Position numbers and translations under genes: made by a program. The notes beneath the pieces are model-generated. The model was not told the origin of the DNA, did not search any database, and saw nothing but the letters and a program-made list of their open reading frames with translations. Of a stretch of 64,000 nt of DNA, positions 31,801-43,643 are shown piece by piece; the stretch's first letter is position 1, and every line of letters starts with the position of its first letter. This DNA is from Adiantum capillus-veneris (Eukaryota > Streptophyta > Polypodiopsida > Polypodiales > Pteridaceae): assembly GCA_014529385.2 (NCBI GenBank), contig CM043969.1, positions 22,317,946 to 22,381,945 of the forward strand. The letters run 5' to 3'.

Positions 31801-32683
31801 AATCTACTATCCAGGAATTAGACACATTGTCTAATGAGAGAATTAGAGCATCTTGCTCTACTTTACCTGCCACATTGGCCTCCGATGTTGGCTTGTTGTC
31901 TTGAGACTCTGTCTCATTCTTCTTCTTGGACCAGCAATCCTTCTTGACGTGGCCCTTCTTGCCGCAGTTCCAACATTCAAGAACTGACTTTGTGCGTGAC
32001 TTTCTCTGCCTTGAGCAATCATGACCCTTTTGGTTTTTGAACCTCTCCTTAGGCCTTCCTCTTGTTTCCACTGATAGTGCAGCACTTGATGATTCTCCTG
32101 TGATTCTTATTCGCATTTCCTCGCTTAGGAGAACACCCACAACATCATCAAACTTAAGAGTATTTGTGCCAGAGATAGAATTACTTACAGCCATCACAAG
32201 GCTGTCCCAACTATCTGGTAGAGATGATAGTATAAGGAGAGCTCGCACTTCCTCATCGAAATTGATTTTCACTTATCAAAGTTGACTTATGTTTGTGTTA
32301 AAGTCATTTAGGTGTTCTCCAACTGAACCATTCTCTGCCATCTTTAGATTGAACAAGCGCTTCATAAGAAATACCTTATTGGATGTCGATGGTTTCTTGT
32401 AGAAGTCGTCAAGTGACTTCATCAAGTCCTCCGTGGTCTTCATCTCCGAAACATTGAAGGCCACCGTTGATGCCAATCTGAACCGGATTGTTTCCAGTGC
32501 CTTTCGATCAAGGACAATCCATGCTTCATGTGCCATTGTTGCGGGATTCTTCACAAGACCGCCTAGTGGCAAATAGAGGTCCTTCTGGTAGAAATAGTCT
32601 TCAATCTGCATCTTCCAATGTTGGTAGTTTTTTCCGTTGAACTTCTCAATCTTGAGCTTCCCTTCCTCCGCCATAACTCCCAC
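28825..32683 (-). pseudogene. Copia-3 gag-pol polyprotein, broken
   Basis: Gag starts at 32683 (MGVMAEEG; Met 32674 is equally likely) and is interrupted by two adjacent stops at about 32273-32278. The next segment (32272-30317) has the knuckle CWNCGKKGHVKKDC, protease VDSGASFHAT, integrase WHYGLGH, CEDCVYGKQ, FIDDATRK, SDNGGKY and TPQKNGISERMNR. A further in-frame stop lies at 30317. RT (30307-29543) shows MLYVDDMLIAS. A frameshift near 29600 leads to RNase H (29607-28825) with STTGYVFMVGG, TEAEYVA, YNDSQSAIHLAK and ADMFTKVV. The expected Asp-rich start is altered to YANVDMAG. Two nonsense sites and one frameshift in about 1280 codons mark a moderately decayed copy. Confidence 0.9.
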
Positions 32684-32735
32684 TCAATTCAAGGAATCCT
32701 TTCCTTGAGATAATTTAGCTACGAGCAAACCTTGC

Positions 32736-32747
32736 TCTGATACCAGT
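32736..32747 (-). other. Primer binding site of Copia-3
   Basis: On the minus strand ACTGGTATCAGAGC follows the LTR: the initiator tRNA-Met type primer site. Confidence 0.88.
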
Positions 32748-33499
32748 TGTTAGGAAATAAGACGTAGCTAAATAGATTTTTGAGTAGATTACTTAATGGA
32801 GAGAGATAGATTTCACATACAAGAGATTATAGAGTAGAGAGAGAGAGAGAGTACACACGATATACGTGGTTCACCCAATGTGGGCTACGTCCACGGGAAA
32901 GCAGCCACTCAATGGCTTTGGCACTTCAAAAGAAGAAGTATTTTACAAAGGGATTAAACCCTTGATAGAGCTCCCGCCTTGCTTCACTCTCACCACCTCA
33001 CACTCACCTTGTTGCATCAACTTCACACTATGAAATGTGTGTAGAAATGGCCTCCTTTTATAGGCCAAAAGGGCTGCCCTATCTTATGAGAGACAGCCAT
33101 GTGTAGCCGCCCTTGTGTGAATAAGTCCAAATCGAACCCTCCAATCCGCCCATGTGTGGCCGCCCTTGAGAAGACAAGTCCGCTTTTGAATTCGGCCACC
33201 GGCCACCGGCCATTAACCTCCGACCACCAGCCACCGGCCATTGACTTCCGACCACCGGCCATCGGCCATTGACTACCGGCCACCGGCCAACTGACCGGTT
33301 GTTTTCCGACCACTTTCCGGCCGCCATCTGCCCATAATATTCCGGCGAAAGTTGCCCCTGATTCTTGTCCGTGAAAATTTTGGTTTCCGGTGAGTGATTT
33401 TCCTTCACGCACGATGGCTTCTCCTCATAATGGGGGCCTTACAAATGTGCGCTTTTACCACAGAAAATTACAAGGGTAAATCAGGCTCCAATCTTAACA
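32748..33499 (-). repeat. 5' LTR of Copia-3
   Basis: 752 bp, TGTTAGGAAATAAG...AATCTTAACA, with the minisatellite at 33198-33300 and a GA microsatellite near 32835. It abuts the AGACA duplication. Confidence 0.9.
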
Positions 33500-36162
33500 A
33501 GACAAAGGTGCATCCAATTTACTGTCACGCAAAGTGTGCACCAGCCATTTTGGCAAACCTCTAGCCTGCTCATTTTCAGCCCTTTCCCCATCAAGTACAT
33601 CATGTACATTTGCATCAGTAATAGGCTGATCTAAAACATTTTCAAAAACCCCCATAGGCTGTACATTTGCCTCATTGGAACTTACATTCGTATTTCCACC
33701 ACTGAAAAGAGCCAACAAAGTGTCATAAATTTCCTGTGAGCTTACATTACTGTCTCTAGTACATGACAGCAAGGTCTGAACAGAATCTTCCACAAACACT
33801 ATATCCCAAGAAACCAGAATACATTTTATTTGCGGATGATACAACCTATAACCTTTGCTTTCAGCACTATAACCAACAAAAATACATTTGACAGCCTTAT
33901 CATCCAATTTTCTGTGCTGCACTTGTGGCACCAAAGCATATGTCAAACAGCCAAAAACACGCATGTGCTCAATAGAAGGCTTTCTATCATGCCATGCTTC
34001 ATATGGAGTAATAGACTGCAAAGCTTTCGTAGGACACCTGTTTAGTACATAAGTGGCACACATGATGGCCTCAAGCCAAAAAGAATGCGATAAAGCTTGA
34101 CTTTTGACCATACATCGTGCCATTTCCGTCAGTGACCTGTTTTTTCTCTCAGCAACACCATTTTGCTGAGGTGTATAAGGCACTATACATTGGTGTTTTA
34201 TCCCACGACTAGCCAGAAATGCATTAAATTCATGAGACATATACTCCCCCCCTCGATCGGAACGGAGGGTGCCCATAGTACATTTGGAGACATTTTCAGC
34301 CATAGCCAGAAATTATTTGAAGCACATAAAAACTTCGGACTTCGCTTTAAGCGGAAATACCCATGCATGCCTGGAGTAATCATCAATGAAAGTCACAAAG
34401 TACAGGTAATTGCCCAAGGACAGAGTTTGCATGGGCCCACAAACATCACTATGCACAAGCTGGAACCTGCATGTGGCCCGAACTGAACCATCCTTTGGAA
34501 ACTTAGAACGCTGCATCTTACCCAAAATACAGCCTTCACAAACATGTTTGACAGGTGCTTCAAGAGGTGGCAAAGAAGCAACCATATCAGATTTCTGCAA
34601 ACGCAGCAAACTGGCAAAATTCAGATGACCAAAACGTGCATGCCAAAGTTTTGCATCTGAAATAGCCCTTGAATCTGCAACAGCATTTGCAAAAAAATTT
34701 CCACACTTGTCATACAAAGTGAGCTTATACAGCCCACGGCACAAAAGCCCAGATGCAACAATTTCATCACCAAAACTGAGATCATGAACTGTACATCTGT
34801 CATCCACAAATTTGACTACAAGTCCAAGTCTAGCAAGTGCTGATAAAGACAAGAGATTCTTCTTGATCCGAGGTACATAAAGTGCATCAACAAGTGTGAA
34901 GGAACTGCCATTAGTAGCAGTGAGCACAATCTTTCCAACTCCCTGAACTAGATAAGAGGCATTGTTGGCACAAGTGACTGAATTCCCATGAGGGACAGAC
35001 TCAAGAGAGGTAAACAATTCACGATGAGAGGTAATGTGCTTTGTAGCACCACTGTCAAAATACCACACATGTGAATCTGCAGCAACTGACAAGCATGCAT
35101 CATGGACAGCAGGATTGTAAGTGCACTCTGCACTAAAAGCCCATTCTGCATCAACATCAGCATTACAGTCTCCTTTCACAGAAGACTCAACAATGGCTGC
35201 ATTTGTAGTGGAACCAACATTTGTAGTGGAACCACCCTCTTTCTTCTTAGCCTCTTTGGCCTTCAACTTAGGACACGACTTGATCAAGTGATCATTGGCT
35301 TTACAATAATGGCAACACATCTTCTTTTTTCCCTTATCACCAGAAATTCCAGACAAAGTGCTGCCAGCAGAAGCATTAGGAACATAATTTTTTCCACTCG
35401 CAACAGAACCATAAGAAGTGGCTGCATTACTGTTACCACCTTTTCTTTGAGAAGCAATAAAAGCCTATTCAACTGCACGCTGCCTAGTCCTGTTTTTTTT
35501 GGAAAGTGACTCTTGCAACAGCAATGTGCATAATGCATCAAACTTGACAACTTCAGGATTTCCTTGGGTCATAAGTCTCCAAGTACTAGCAAAAGTCTGG
35601 TAGGAATCTCGTAAGGCATCAAGAACAGTCTTCACAAGGGAACTGTCTGAAATGACTTCACCTGTAGAAATAAGCTGCTCATTGATATCCTTGACACTAG
35701 CAAGGAAAGTGTCCATATCATCTTCCTCATGCATAATCTTCGACTCCAGCTCTTTACACATCAAAGCAATTTTAGCCTCATTGCGGCTTGCATAAAGACC
35801 TGCTAAAATATCCCAAGCCTGTTTTGCAGATTTTGCTGAACGGATGTGAGGAACAATGGTGCGCTTCACAGACAACGCAATCAATGCATGAGCCTGCGCA
35901 TTGTTAACATCCCAACGAGCTTGTTCTGCCGTAGGCAAAACAACTCTAACAGCTGCAATCCTTGCAGCAAGACCTCCAACATCCTCAACATCGCCTACAT
36001 CCTCAGAACCAGGCGTACATCAATGCCATGCACAATGTTCCAGACACCCTTTGACACAAGAACATGTTGCATCATATAAGCCCACATAGGGTAGTTGTCC
36101 CCATCCAACCTGTCCTCAACAGCAAACATCTTGAACACATCTGTGTTGTTGTTGTCAGCCAT
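33500..36162 (-). pseudogene. Copia-2 gag, protease and integrase, broken
   Basis: Gag starts at Met 36162 (MADNNNTDVF). A frameshift near 36020 separates the first part from 35938-35465 (gag core, IMHEEDDMDTFLASVKDINEQ). A stop at 35465 precedes 35356-34313: knuckle CCHYCKANDHLIKSC, protease YFDSGATKHITS, integrase WHARFGHLNF, CEGCILGKMQ, FIDDYSRHAW. A TAA at about 34313 then interrupts; 34303-33500 continues in the same frame (SDRGGEY, TPQQNGVAERKNRS). Coding then stops abruptly at the Copia-3 insertion. Apart from the one frameshift, damage is nonsense only. Confidence 0.88.
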
Positions 36163-36473
36163 GGTAAATGCTGCACCTGATGTGAAAACTGACCGAAAAT
36201 AGGAGAAACGGAGCGGGAACAACCTGTGCTATATAGCACAAACCGTAGAAGACTATAAGGCACCTGTTATGCAGAAAATAATACTAATAAAAATTTTGCA
36301 CAAAATGACAAAATAGCCTATGCAGTACTGCCTGTAGTGGAAACGGAGGCCGAAATGATCCCAACTCAAAATTTTTGTCGACCTCCGAACGCTCGCCAAA
36401 GCTCACTGAAATTGGAGAAAGTGAACAGGTGTGTGCTGGAGCAGCTGGCAACTAAGCCCGGGAGGACGTGACC

Positions 36474-36488
36474 TGCTTTGATACCAAT
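36474..36488 (-). other. Primer binding site of Copia-2
   Basis: On the minus strand ATTGGTATCAAAGCAGG follows the LTR, one base off the usual tRNA-Met complement. Confidence 0.8.
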
Positions 36489-36714
36489 TGTTGGAATTAG
36501 GGTTGTAGAGAAACACACAGCTTGGAGAAGACGAAGGAAGCTCAAGGCACACAATAGAGAGTGTGTTACATAGTGTGAAATGGAAAGATAGATAGCCCTA
36601 GAGTGATGGGCATATATACAATGCACGGGGGAAAAAACCTCCTAAAGAGGAAAAAAAAGCCCCGGCGGTCCTAGTGTGTTAACACACATCACTACCACAT
36701 GTATATGGTAACAA
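36489..36714 (-). repeat. 5' LTR of Copia-2
   Basis: 226 bp, TGTTGGAATTAG...TATGGTAACA, flanked by AAATT. A TATATA motif on the minus strand is a likely promoter. Confidence 0.9.
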
Positions 36715-36814
36715 AATTAAACGCTTGTGTACAGGTATATTCTGCAACAAAGTAGGAATTTGTGCGGAAACTGATCCTTTTCCAGGTGAGTGGTTGGACT
36801 TGTGATAAACTGCA

Positions 36815-39611
36815 TTGATAAGTTTGATGAATTTAAGATCAGGAAGATACATTGTTAGAGACCAGAAGGTGGCAGGTGACCAACGTAGCTTAGTGTCCAC
36901 CGAAGAGAGTGTAACTCAGGCAAGGCTAGATCCGTTAGCACCAATTAGTGAGGAAGGTAGTGATACTGACACTTTGTCAAACAAATCTTTCTTCATGATG
37001 GGTAGTCAGCAGCCAGGAGGTTTCACATACAACGGACCGATGCCAGGAGGAAGCACCTCCCAAAATCCTTTGAATGATTCCAAACTAACCGTGATCTTCT
37101 TAGAGGGAACAAACTCGAGGGGAGACCTAGTCTATTCTGACTATCGAGGACGGAAGTGCATTTGTATTGAAGAGACGCCAGCTCAGAGATTGGAGACAAT
37201 CTGAGTCTATGATGATGGAGATAGATTCCGATATGAAAAGGGGAACCACTATCCAATAGTTAGTAACCCCGAAGATAATGTGGCAAAAGGGAAAATGGTT
37301 TCGGAAGCTCAAGAACCGCCACCAAAAATTGATCGGCCCAGAGCTATTTTTATGTATGATAAGAAAACAACCAGGGTTCCAACTTATAACGAGAACGTGG
37401 GAATCTACAAGCAGGAGAGTGAGGGTATAGTCACTTACTTTTGTAGCAAAGAACCATACGTAAACGAATTAAGCAAAGACAAGGTTCTTTACTTATTCTC
37501 TTATGAAACTGCCATGGGTAAGGGTATAGCTTTTGTTGATAGATACAGGCGAGAATACCAACGTATTCTCCCAGAGGAGGTAGAAAGGGCAACAGGTCCA
37601 GGAGCATCAGCATATGCCCCTGAAGAAGTGCCAAGAGCAACCTACACCCCAAGTAAGTCAACAAATCCCTTTTGTGATGAGTATGATGCTACCTCACATT
37701 CACGCGACCGCAAGCATTCAACAGCCAAAACCAACCAGCAAATCAACCATCATTGCAGGCATTGCTTAGACAGAGTGCAACATTGGAACAAGACCAAAGC
37801 CGAGATGGTTATCAGGCCGCACGAGGGCTAAGGGATTTGCAAGAACCACCACTCTATTCAAGGTATCAAGGAGAGAGTAAGACAAAGACTCAAGGGTCAA
37901 TAGAGCCTAGAGGGCCACCCATAGAACGAGTTCGAAGAGATGAACCATCTCTGGCAAGAACTGTTAGAAATTATGGCTTACGAGCACCACTAGGAGAGGA
38001 ACCAACCTATTACAGAAGACCTGAGGAGGTATATCGATTAAGACATGGAGATCCAATGATGAGGTTTGTAGACCATCAGACAATTAGACCTTATCAAGTG
38101 CAAAAATGGGTAAACAAGAAATACAGAGGAAGCAGAGACCCAAGAGATCATGTAGCAGCCTTTGTGCGTGTAATTAGAGCCAAAGAGGTGTTAGACTTCC
38201 CTACCCAATTTGCAGGGTTTGGACTAACCCTAGAGGATGATGCTGCCACTTGGTTTGACTTTGTAGAGCGTAGAGACTTTGAGTCTATGGAGGAAGTGTT
38301 TGACGAATTTATCGAGGAATTCTCACAAAGGGGAATAGCTCATAATACCGTCTCACAAATCCATAAATTCAAACAGAAACATGGGAAATCTGTACGAAAG
38401 GCAGCCCTAAGACTAAAAAGATATGTTAAGTTCTATCCAGTGGAAGAACTACCAACTCAGTCCAGACTCATGCTCATATTCATCCAAGGACTAAGGAATG
38501 CGGGTCTCCAGAAAGACTTACATATGAAGAGGAGCAAGACGTTGAATGAGTTGACTAAGGAGGCTATTTACCTTGTGGACAATTGTGCGGTCTACAAAGA
38601 GGGGGAGTTCAAGGACCTTGACGACGATTCATCTTCACAACAAAGTGGAAGCAAGTCTTCTAAGACAGCACGGAGAGAAGAAGTAGCTGTAAACCAAGAG
38701 CAGCTTGTAGATGAAGTGCTAAAAAAGATTAACTTGTACGCCAAACCCCAAGCTAAACATCACAGTGTTGTGCTATTGAACAAAAATGGACAAACCATGG
38801 GACAGAGGAATGTTATTATAACAAGGGGTATGTGAGAGAGAGACCTTACGCTCCCCAAGCTTAGGTAGCTTCTCCTCAAGTTCCACCGATGCCTAGATTT
38901 CAAGCAGGCAACCTACCAGGACCTGTAGGTATAGAAAGACCACAACCTGTGTTGGGGCAACAACCACCCCTGCCAGGATTACGACCAGTTGGTATAAGAT
39001 ATACACCAACCGTAACCGAATCAGAGGATAAGGCTTTGGTGCCTATGCAAGCATATTATGAAGATCCCAATGGATATGCGACAAACACTGTCTATTACCC
39101 ACCGGAAGAACCCTTGACACCAGAACCATGGAGCATGATAGAAAGTACAAGGCCACCAACAGCTGCACAGGTAGCAGGAGAAGGGAGATATAGTTTAGAT
39201 GAACGAACATTGTTGTTCATAGCCAATGGAGGCATGGGTGAACACAGACATGCATACCAACAAAGGGGAGCTCAAGGAGCACCTCAACAACCCAAGGGAC
39301 CCTGCTACAAGTGTGGTGGAGACCATTGGCTAAGACACTGTCCTCATGATGAAATCATTAGAGTCAACGCGTATTGCATTGAGTGTGGAGTTACTCATTT
39401 GATTCCAGATTGCCCTAAAAACCCGAGCAAAGGAGCAAAAACCACCTTGAACATGCTAGAAACGGTACCTTCCAGTGTAGGGTCCGAAAATGAAACAATC
39501 ATACCTATTCAAGCAGTAGCACGAGCCCAAGCTCAAAGAATGACGAATGAACCCATAGTTGAAGAGCCAAAAACCGATGCCCAAAGTTCAGAGAAGCACT
39601 TGGAAAGCTAG
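36815..39611 (+). pseudogene. Gag of element B, broken
   Basis: Pieces in three frames: 36815-37831 (stop at 37202), 37753-38835 and 38889-39611. The middle piece has the gag core QKWVNKKYRGSRDPRDHVAAF, GLTLEDDAATWFD and IAHNTVSQIHKFKQK, nearly matching element D. The last piece has two tandem zinc knuckles with one residue fewer than usual before His: CYKCGGDHWLRHC and CIECGVTHLIPDC (C-x2-C-x3-H-x4-C). At least two frameshifts and one or more stops. Gag would bind genomic RNA and build the particle. Confidence 0.88.
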
Positions 39612-39816
39612 AAAGGCGTGTATGAAAGCCAGGAAGGAACGAGAGCAAACAGATCTCTCCGAGGAGTTGAAACATACAAATGATTGATTAGAGCGGTTAG
39701 AGGATCTAGCGAGCTTAATTTCACACACCACCGCAGCCATAGCACCCAAGGAAATAGCATAGCCCAAAAGTGCAGGATCGGGAGGATCTGTACTGGCAAA
39801 CAAGGTAAATGAGCAG

Positions 39817-41613
39817 TTGGATGCGCTTCTAAAGGCTTATGAAGCCAGACTCAAAAAGAACCAAACCCAGGAGCAAAGGTGGATGGCTTATCCATATGCA
39901 GAAATAGAAAAAGAGAGGTTGAAAATGTGTAAAAAGATGATCAAAACAGCTCAATCATTGATGGAAGACCCGCTGGGTAAATTTGCAAATTGGCATGAGG
40001 CACTGGCTCCAACCCTTATCCAACAAACTTTAGAGAAACATGTGGAAACAAAGGAAAGACTCACTAATGCCTATGAGTCCAGAGGAGAGCCTATCATAGT
40101 TCCAAATACAACAGATGAGGCAAGTGACGGGTTCCAGCCTAAAACATTGGCAGAAATGGGTAAGGACTGTAATGGTTTAGACGATCTGCACAAGCAAATC
40201 CGTGAGGCCAACGAGGCTAATAGGATGAGTAACCACATGAATAGCAGGAGAAAAGAAAAGAATGTAACCGTACCTCCTATTGAATAATTTGAGGCAAGGT
40301 CACAAATGAACTTTGAAATACATTCACAAGGGGGAGACCAAGGATCAATTAGTTCGGGGCATAGCCAACCAGACTCGCTGAGAACTTTACCCTCTTTCCT
40401 AGGAGAGTATAAAGCCAAGTCGGAAGTGAGAGCAATCCCATCTCAAAGACTAACAAGTGATGGATTCACAAGGATTGATTGAATTGTTGTCCACCCCAGT
40501 GGCATGCACAATCACATTGGCAGAACTCGTAAGGTTATGAACAAACATGTGGACCATAGTACGTAAATTCCTAGAAAAATTTGGAGTGAAAGGCCCCACC
40601 TTGAGGCTACAGGAAGGGATCAGAGAGTTGGATAGACCTCAATTAAACACTAGGCCAGTACCATTAAACAAGGTTGGAGAGTATTGCGAGGGAGAAGATG
40701 GAAACACCATGCTACCAATAGAATTCCAAGGAGTAGTTTCCAAAGCTATTCTTGACAGCAGAGCGGGTTTTGCTATCGCCACCAAGGAAATTTGGAAAAA
40801 ATGGGGAAAACCAGCTTTGAGAGCTACTAGAATGAAATTGCAATTGACATATGGGTTCATGGAGAAGCCTCTATGACTCTTAGAAAAGTGATTGTCACTT
40901 CGTGCGGGATCAAGTATGAGCATACATTTGCAATAGTTGATTTCGACAAAAAGAACAATTATGAGATCATCTTGCGAAGACCATTCATGCGACAATTGAA
41001 GATGGTCCAAGATTGGGGTTACGACCACATATACCTCAGACATGGCGAGACAACAACTAAAATACACCTGAAAGACCATAGTTACAAAGATGTGAATCAA
41101 ACACCTGTGGAAGAGTTTGATTCAGCTACAATAGCAGGATCGGAACTCCCAGTGTGGTTAGGGCAACAAAAAGAGCTATGGATGTGTGGAGCTTCACATT
41201 GTGGAAGCTTAAGAAGAGAGGAATGCGTCTTAGAAAGAGCGATTGAGGACAAGGAGTATATTTCGGAACCTTTCCTTGAAGATGCCTTGGAACCTCTAGA
41301 ATGGGAACACATACTAGCAACATTGGATGTCTGTACCATTACAAATAGTCTAACAACAAAATTTTGCGATAAAGATGGCTATGATGTGATACCCTAATAC
41401 ATGGTAAGGATTATACCAGGAGAAGATGAGACGGTAGAACCACCAGAAGAAGAAGAGTTTTATAACTCCTCTGAACATCTGGAAGTAAATGATGATGTAG
41501 ATAATGAGTGTTCAGACAACTTAAGTGAGCGTGGAAGGGAAACCGAGAATATCAAGTTTTATGATTTTGCTAATCAACACCCTAGACGCGAGGAACGCTA
41601 TAGGAGGAAATGA
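39817..41613 (+). pseudogene. Gag tail and protease of element B, broken
   Basis: 39817-40287 is a charged helical gag tail (LLKAYEARLKKNQTQEQRW), nearly the same in D. 40547-40876 and 40873-41397 are the retropepsin in two frames. The active-site triad reads DSRA instead of DSGA, and the later ILG motif reads ILRRPFM instead of ILGRPFM. Both are Gly-to-Arg changes, and D keeps Gly at both places. The protease is therefore dead here. 41401-41613 is an acidic linker. Confidence 0.85.
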
Positions 41614-41951
41614 GCGGGAAACAAAGCGAGAGAGAACGTGGTGCCCAGGAGAAAAGGTAAAACTCACTATTTGATGCTTGTAAAAGCAGAGGATTGTGTA
41701 AAAGATCACATATCAGGAAGATTCTCAAAAGATCGAAGGGAAAGAACGCGAAAGAAAATAAAACAGGAACGAAAAGCTAAAACAGAAACAAAATCACAAA
41801 AATCTCAAAAGTAAAAAACGACACAACAAAAGACCAAGAGTGGACCAAATTAGAGTGTAAATAGAAATACCAAGAACTGAAACGGTCTTTACGTGAGATA
41901 TGGACTACTGAAGAAGATAGTGATGGTAAAGGGGAGTCGGAAAAGGGAAAC

Positions 41952-43643
41952 ATGAATGTACCATCACACTATCGGAAATTTACCATCCAAGATATAAAAA
42001 TCATCATGACACCACCAGTCAGGGAAAGAACCAACCAAGAATCTTATGATGGGCCAGAAAATGTAAAAAGGATAGACCTTGCAGAACCAGGTGAAAAGCC
42101 TCAGCCGGTCTATATAGCAAACGATTTAGAGTTTGAAGAAGAAGAACGGCTAACACAACTTCTCAAGAAGTATAAAGATGTGTTTGCATAGTCCTATAAA
42201 GACCTCAAAGGAGTTGATCCATCGATATACCAACATACAATTCCTTTGAAATCAGATGCAAAACCTAGCAAACAACGTCCTTATACATATAATGACACAT
42301 TTGCTAAACGAATCAAAGAAGAGATTGATAAACTGATGGAAGCTGAATTAATCTATGAAATCGAACATACAAATTGGGTGTTACCCATTGTGGTAGTTCC
42401 CAAAAATAATGGAAAACTGCGAGTGTGTGTAAACCTCAAAAAGGTAAATCCAGCCACCATAAGGGATAATTATCCCTTGCCAATCATAGAACATGTACTT
42501 GAGCGGGTGGCCGGGGAACGGGCTTATTCCTTTCTGAATGGGTTTTCAGGATACAACCAACTGGCAATAGAAAGGGAGGATCAACACAAAACAGCGTTTG
42601 CCACAGAATGGGGGATTTATGCGTATCGAGTTATGCCGTTTGGCTTAACTAATGCCCCAGCCACTTTCCAAAGGTTAATGACGCACGCATTCAAGGAATA
42701 CTTAAGAATATTCTTAGAAATTTACATGGATGATCTTTGTGTACACTCTCCTCTACGAGAGGAACATATTGACCATTTGCAAAAGGTCTTTGAAAAATGC
42801 AGGACATATCGAATCTGTCTTAACCCGAAAAAGTGTATATTCATGGTTAAGCAAGGCCGCATCTTAGGACACATTGTCTTAAGAAATGGCATAACCACTG
42901 ACCTAGACAAATTCAAAGTCATAGTGGACCTACCCAAGCCTACTAATGCGAAACAAGTGCAATCCTTCATGGGACACTACGGATATTATCGAAGATTCAT
43001 ATACATGTATGCGGTTATTGCACAACCTCTATATCGTTTGCTAGTCAATTTCGATTGGATTGAGGAGTGTGAAACATCATTCCAAAAGCTGAAGGAAAAC
43101 CTTATATCAGCACCTGTACTTAAAGCACCGGATTGGGAAAAGATATTCCATGTTCACATTGATGCTTCTGCATATGCCATTGGGAGTATTCTAGCTCAAC
43201 CTGGAGATGGAACAATGGATTTTCCAGTTTGTTATGCAAGCCGATAGTTAAACAGTGCGGAAAAGAACTACACAACCACCGAGCGGGAAGGGTTAGGAAT
43301 GATTTATGCTGTAAAGAAATTTCGGCATTATTTGCTCGCAAACAAATTTGTATTCTTCACAAATCATCAAGCTCTTTTGTATATGGTAAATAAACCATGC
43401 AATACAGGGAGAATTGTACGCTGGTTTATTATATTTCTAGAGTTTGATTTCATAGTGGTGTTCAAAAAAGGTAAAACCCATCTACGAGCGGATCATCTTT
43501 CAAGGATACACAACGGGGAAGCTCCTGAAGGAGTAGATGATGACATACCAGATGCTTATCTTTTCAATATTGAAATGGTACCCAAATGGTCTCAAGAAAT
43601 TGTTAGCATTCTTTCCTTTGGAAGTGGGTTTGATAATATGTAA
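41952..43643 (+). pseudogene. Reverse transcriptase and RNase H of element B
   Basis: A single frame with stops at 42189, 43245 and 43641. RT motifs: NYPLPIIEHVLERVAG, FSGYNQLAI, MPFGLTNAPATFQRL, IYMDDLCVHS (catalytic YMDD-type kept). RNase H: HVHIDASAYAIGSILAQ, YASR, then after the stop YTTTEREGLGMIYAVKKFRH, FFTNHQAL (the usual Asp of TDH is Asn) and HLRADHLSR. There is no second RNase H, unlike element A. The stop at 42189 replaces a position that is usually Trp. Confidence 0.9.

Larger units (their letters stand above)
27989..33499 (-). mobile_element. Copia-3, nested inside Copia-2
   Basis: LTRs 27989-28766 and 32748-33499, both TGTTA...TTAACA, flanked by AGACA (27984-27988 and 33500-33504). 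The minus-strand internal part encodes gag, protease, integrase, RT and RNase H. The second-level nesting shows it arrived after Copia-2. Confidence 0.93.
26069..36714 (-). mobile_element. Copia-2, inserted in element B and split by Copia-3
   Basis: LTRs at 26069-26295 and 36489-36714 in direct orientation, flanked by AAATT (26064-26068 and 36715-36719). The minus-strand order is primer site, gag, protease, integrase, RT, RNase H, polypurine tract. Copia-3 (27989-33499) interrupts it between integrase and RT. Without Copia-3 it is about 5.1 kb, a normal Copia size. Coding regions carry frameshifts and stops. Confidence 0.92.

Noticed and set aside
28264-33412. ORFs with W-P-V and G-G repeats in the Copia-3 LTRs
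   Set aside because: Translation of the CCGGCCA minisatellite; frames shift freely and lie in LTRs.
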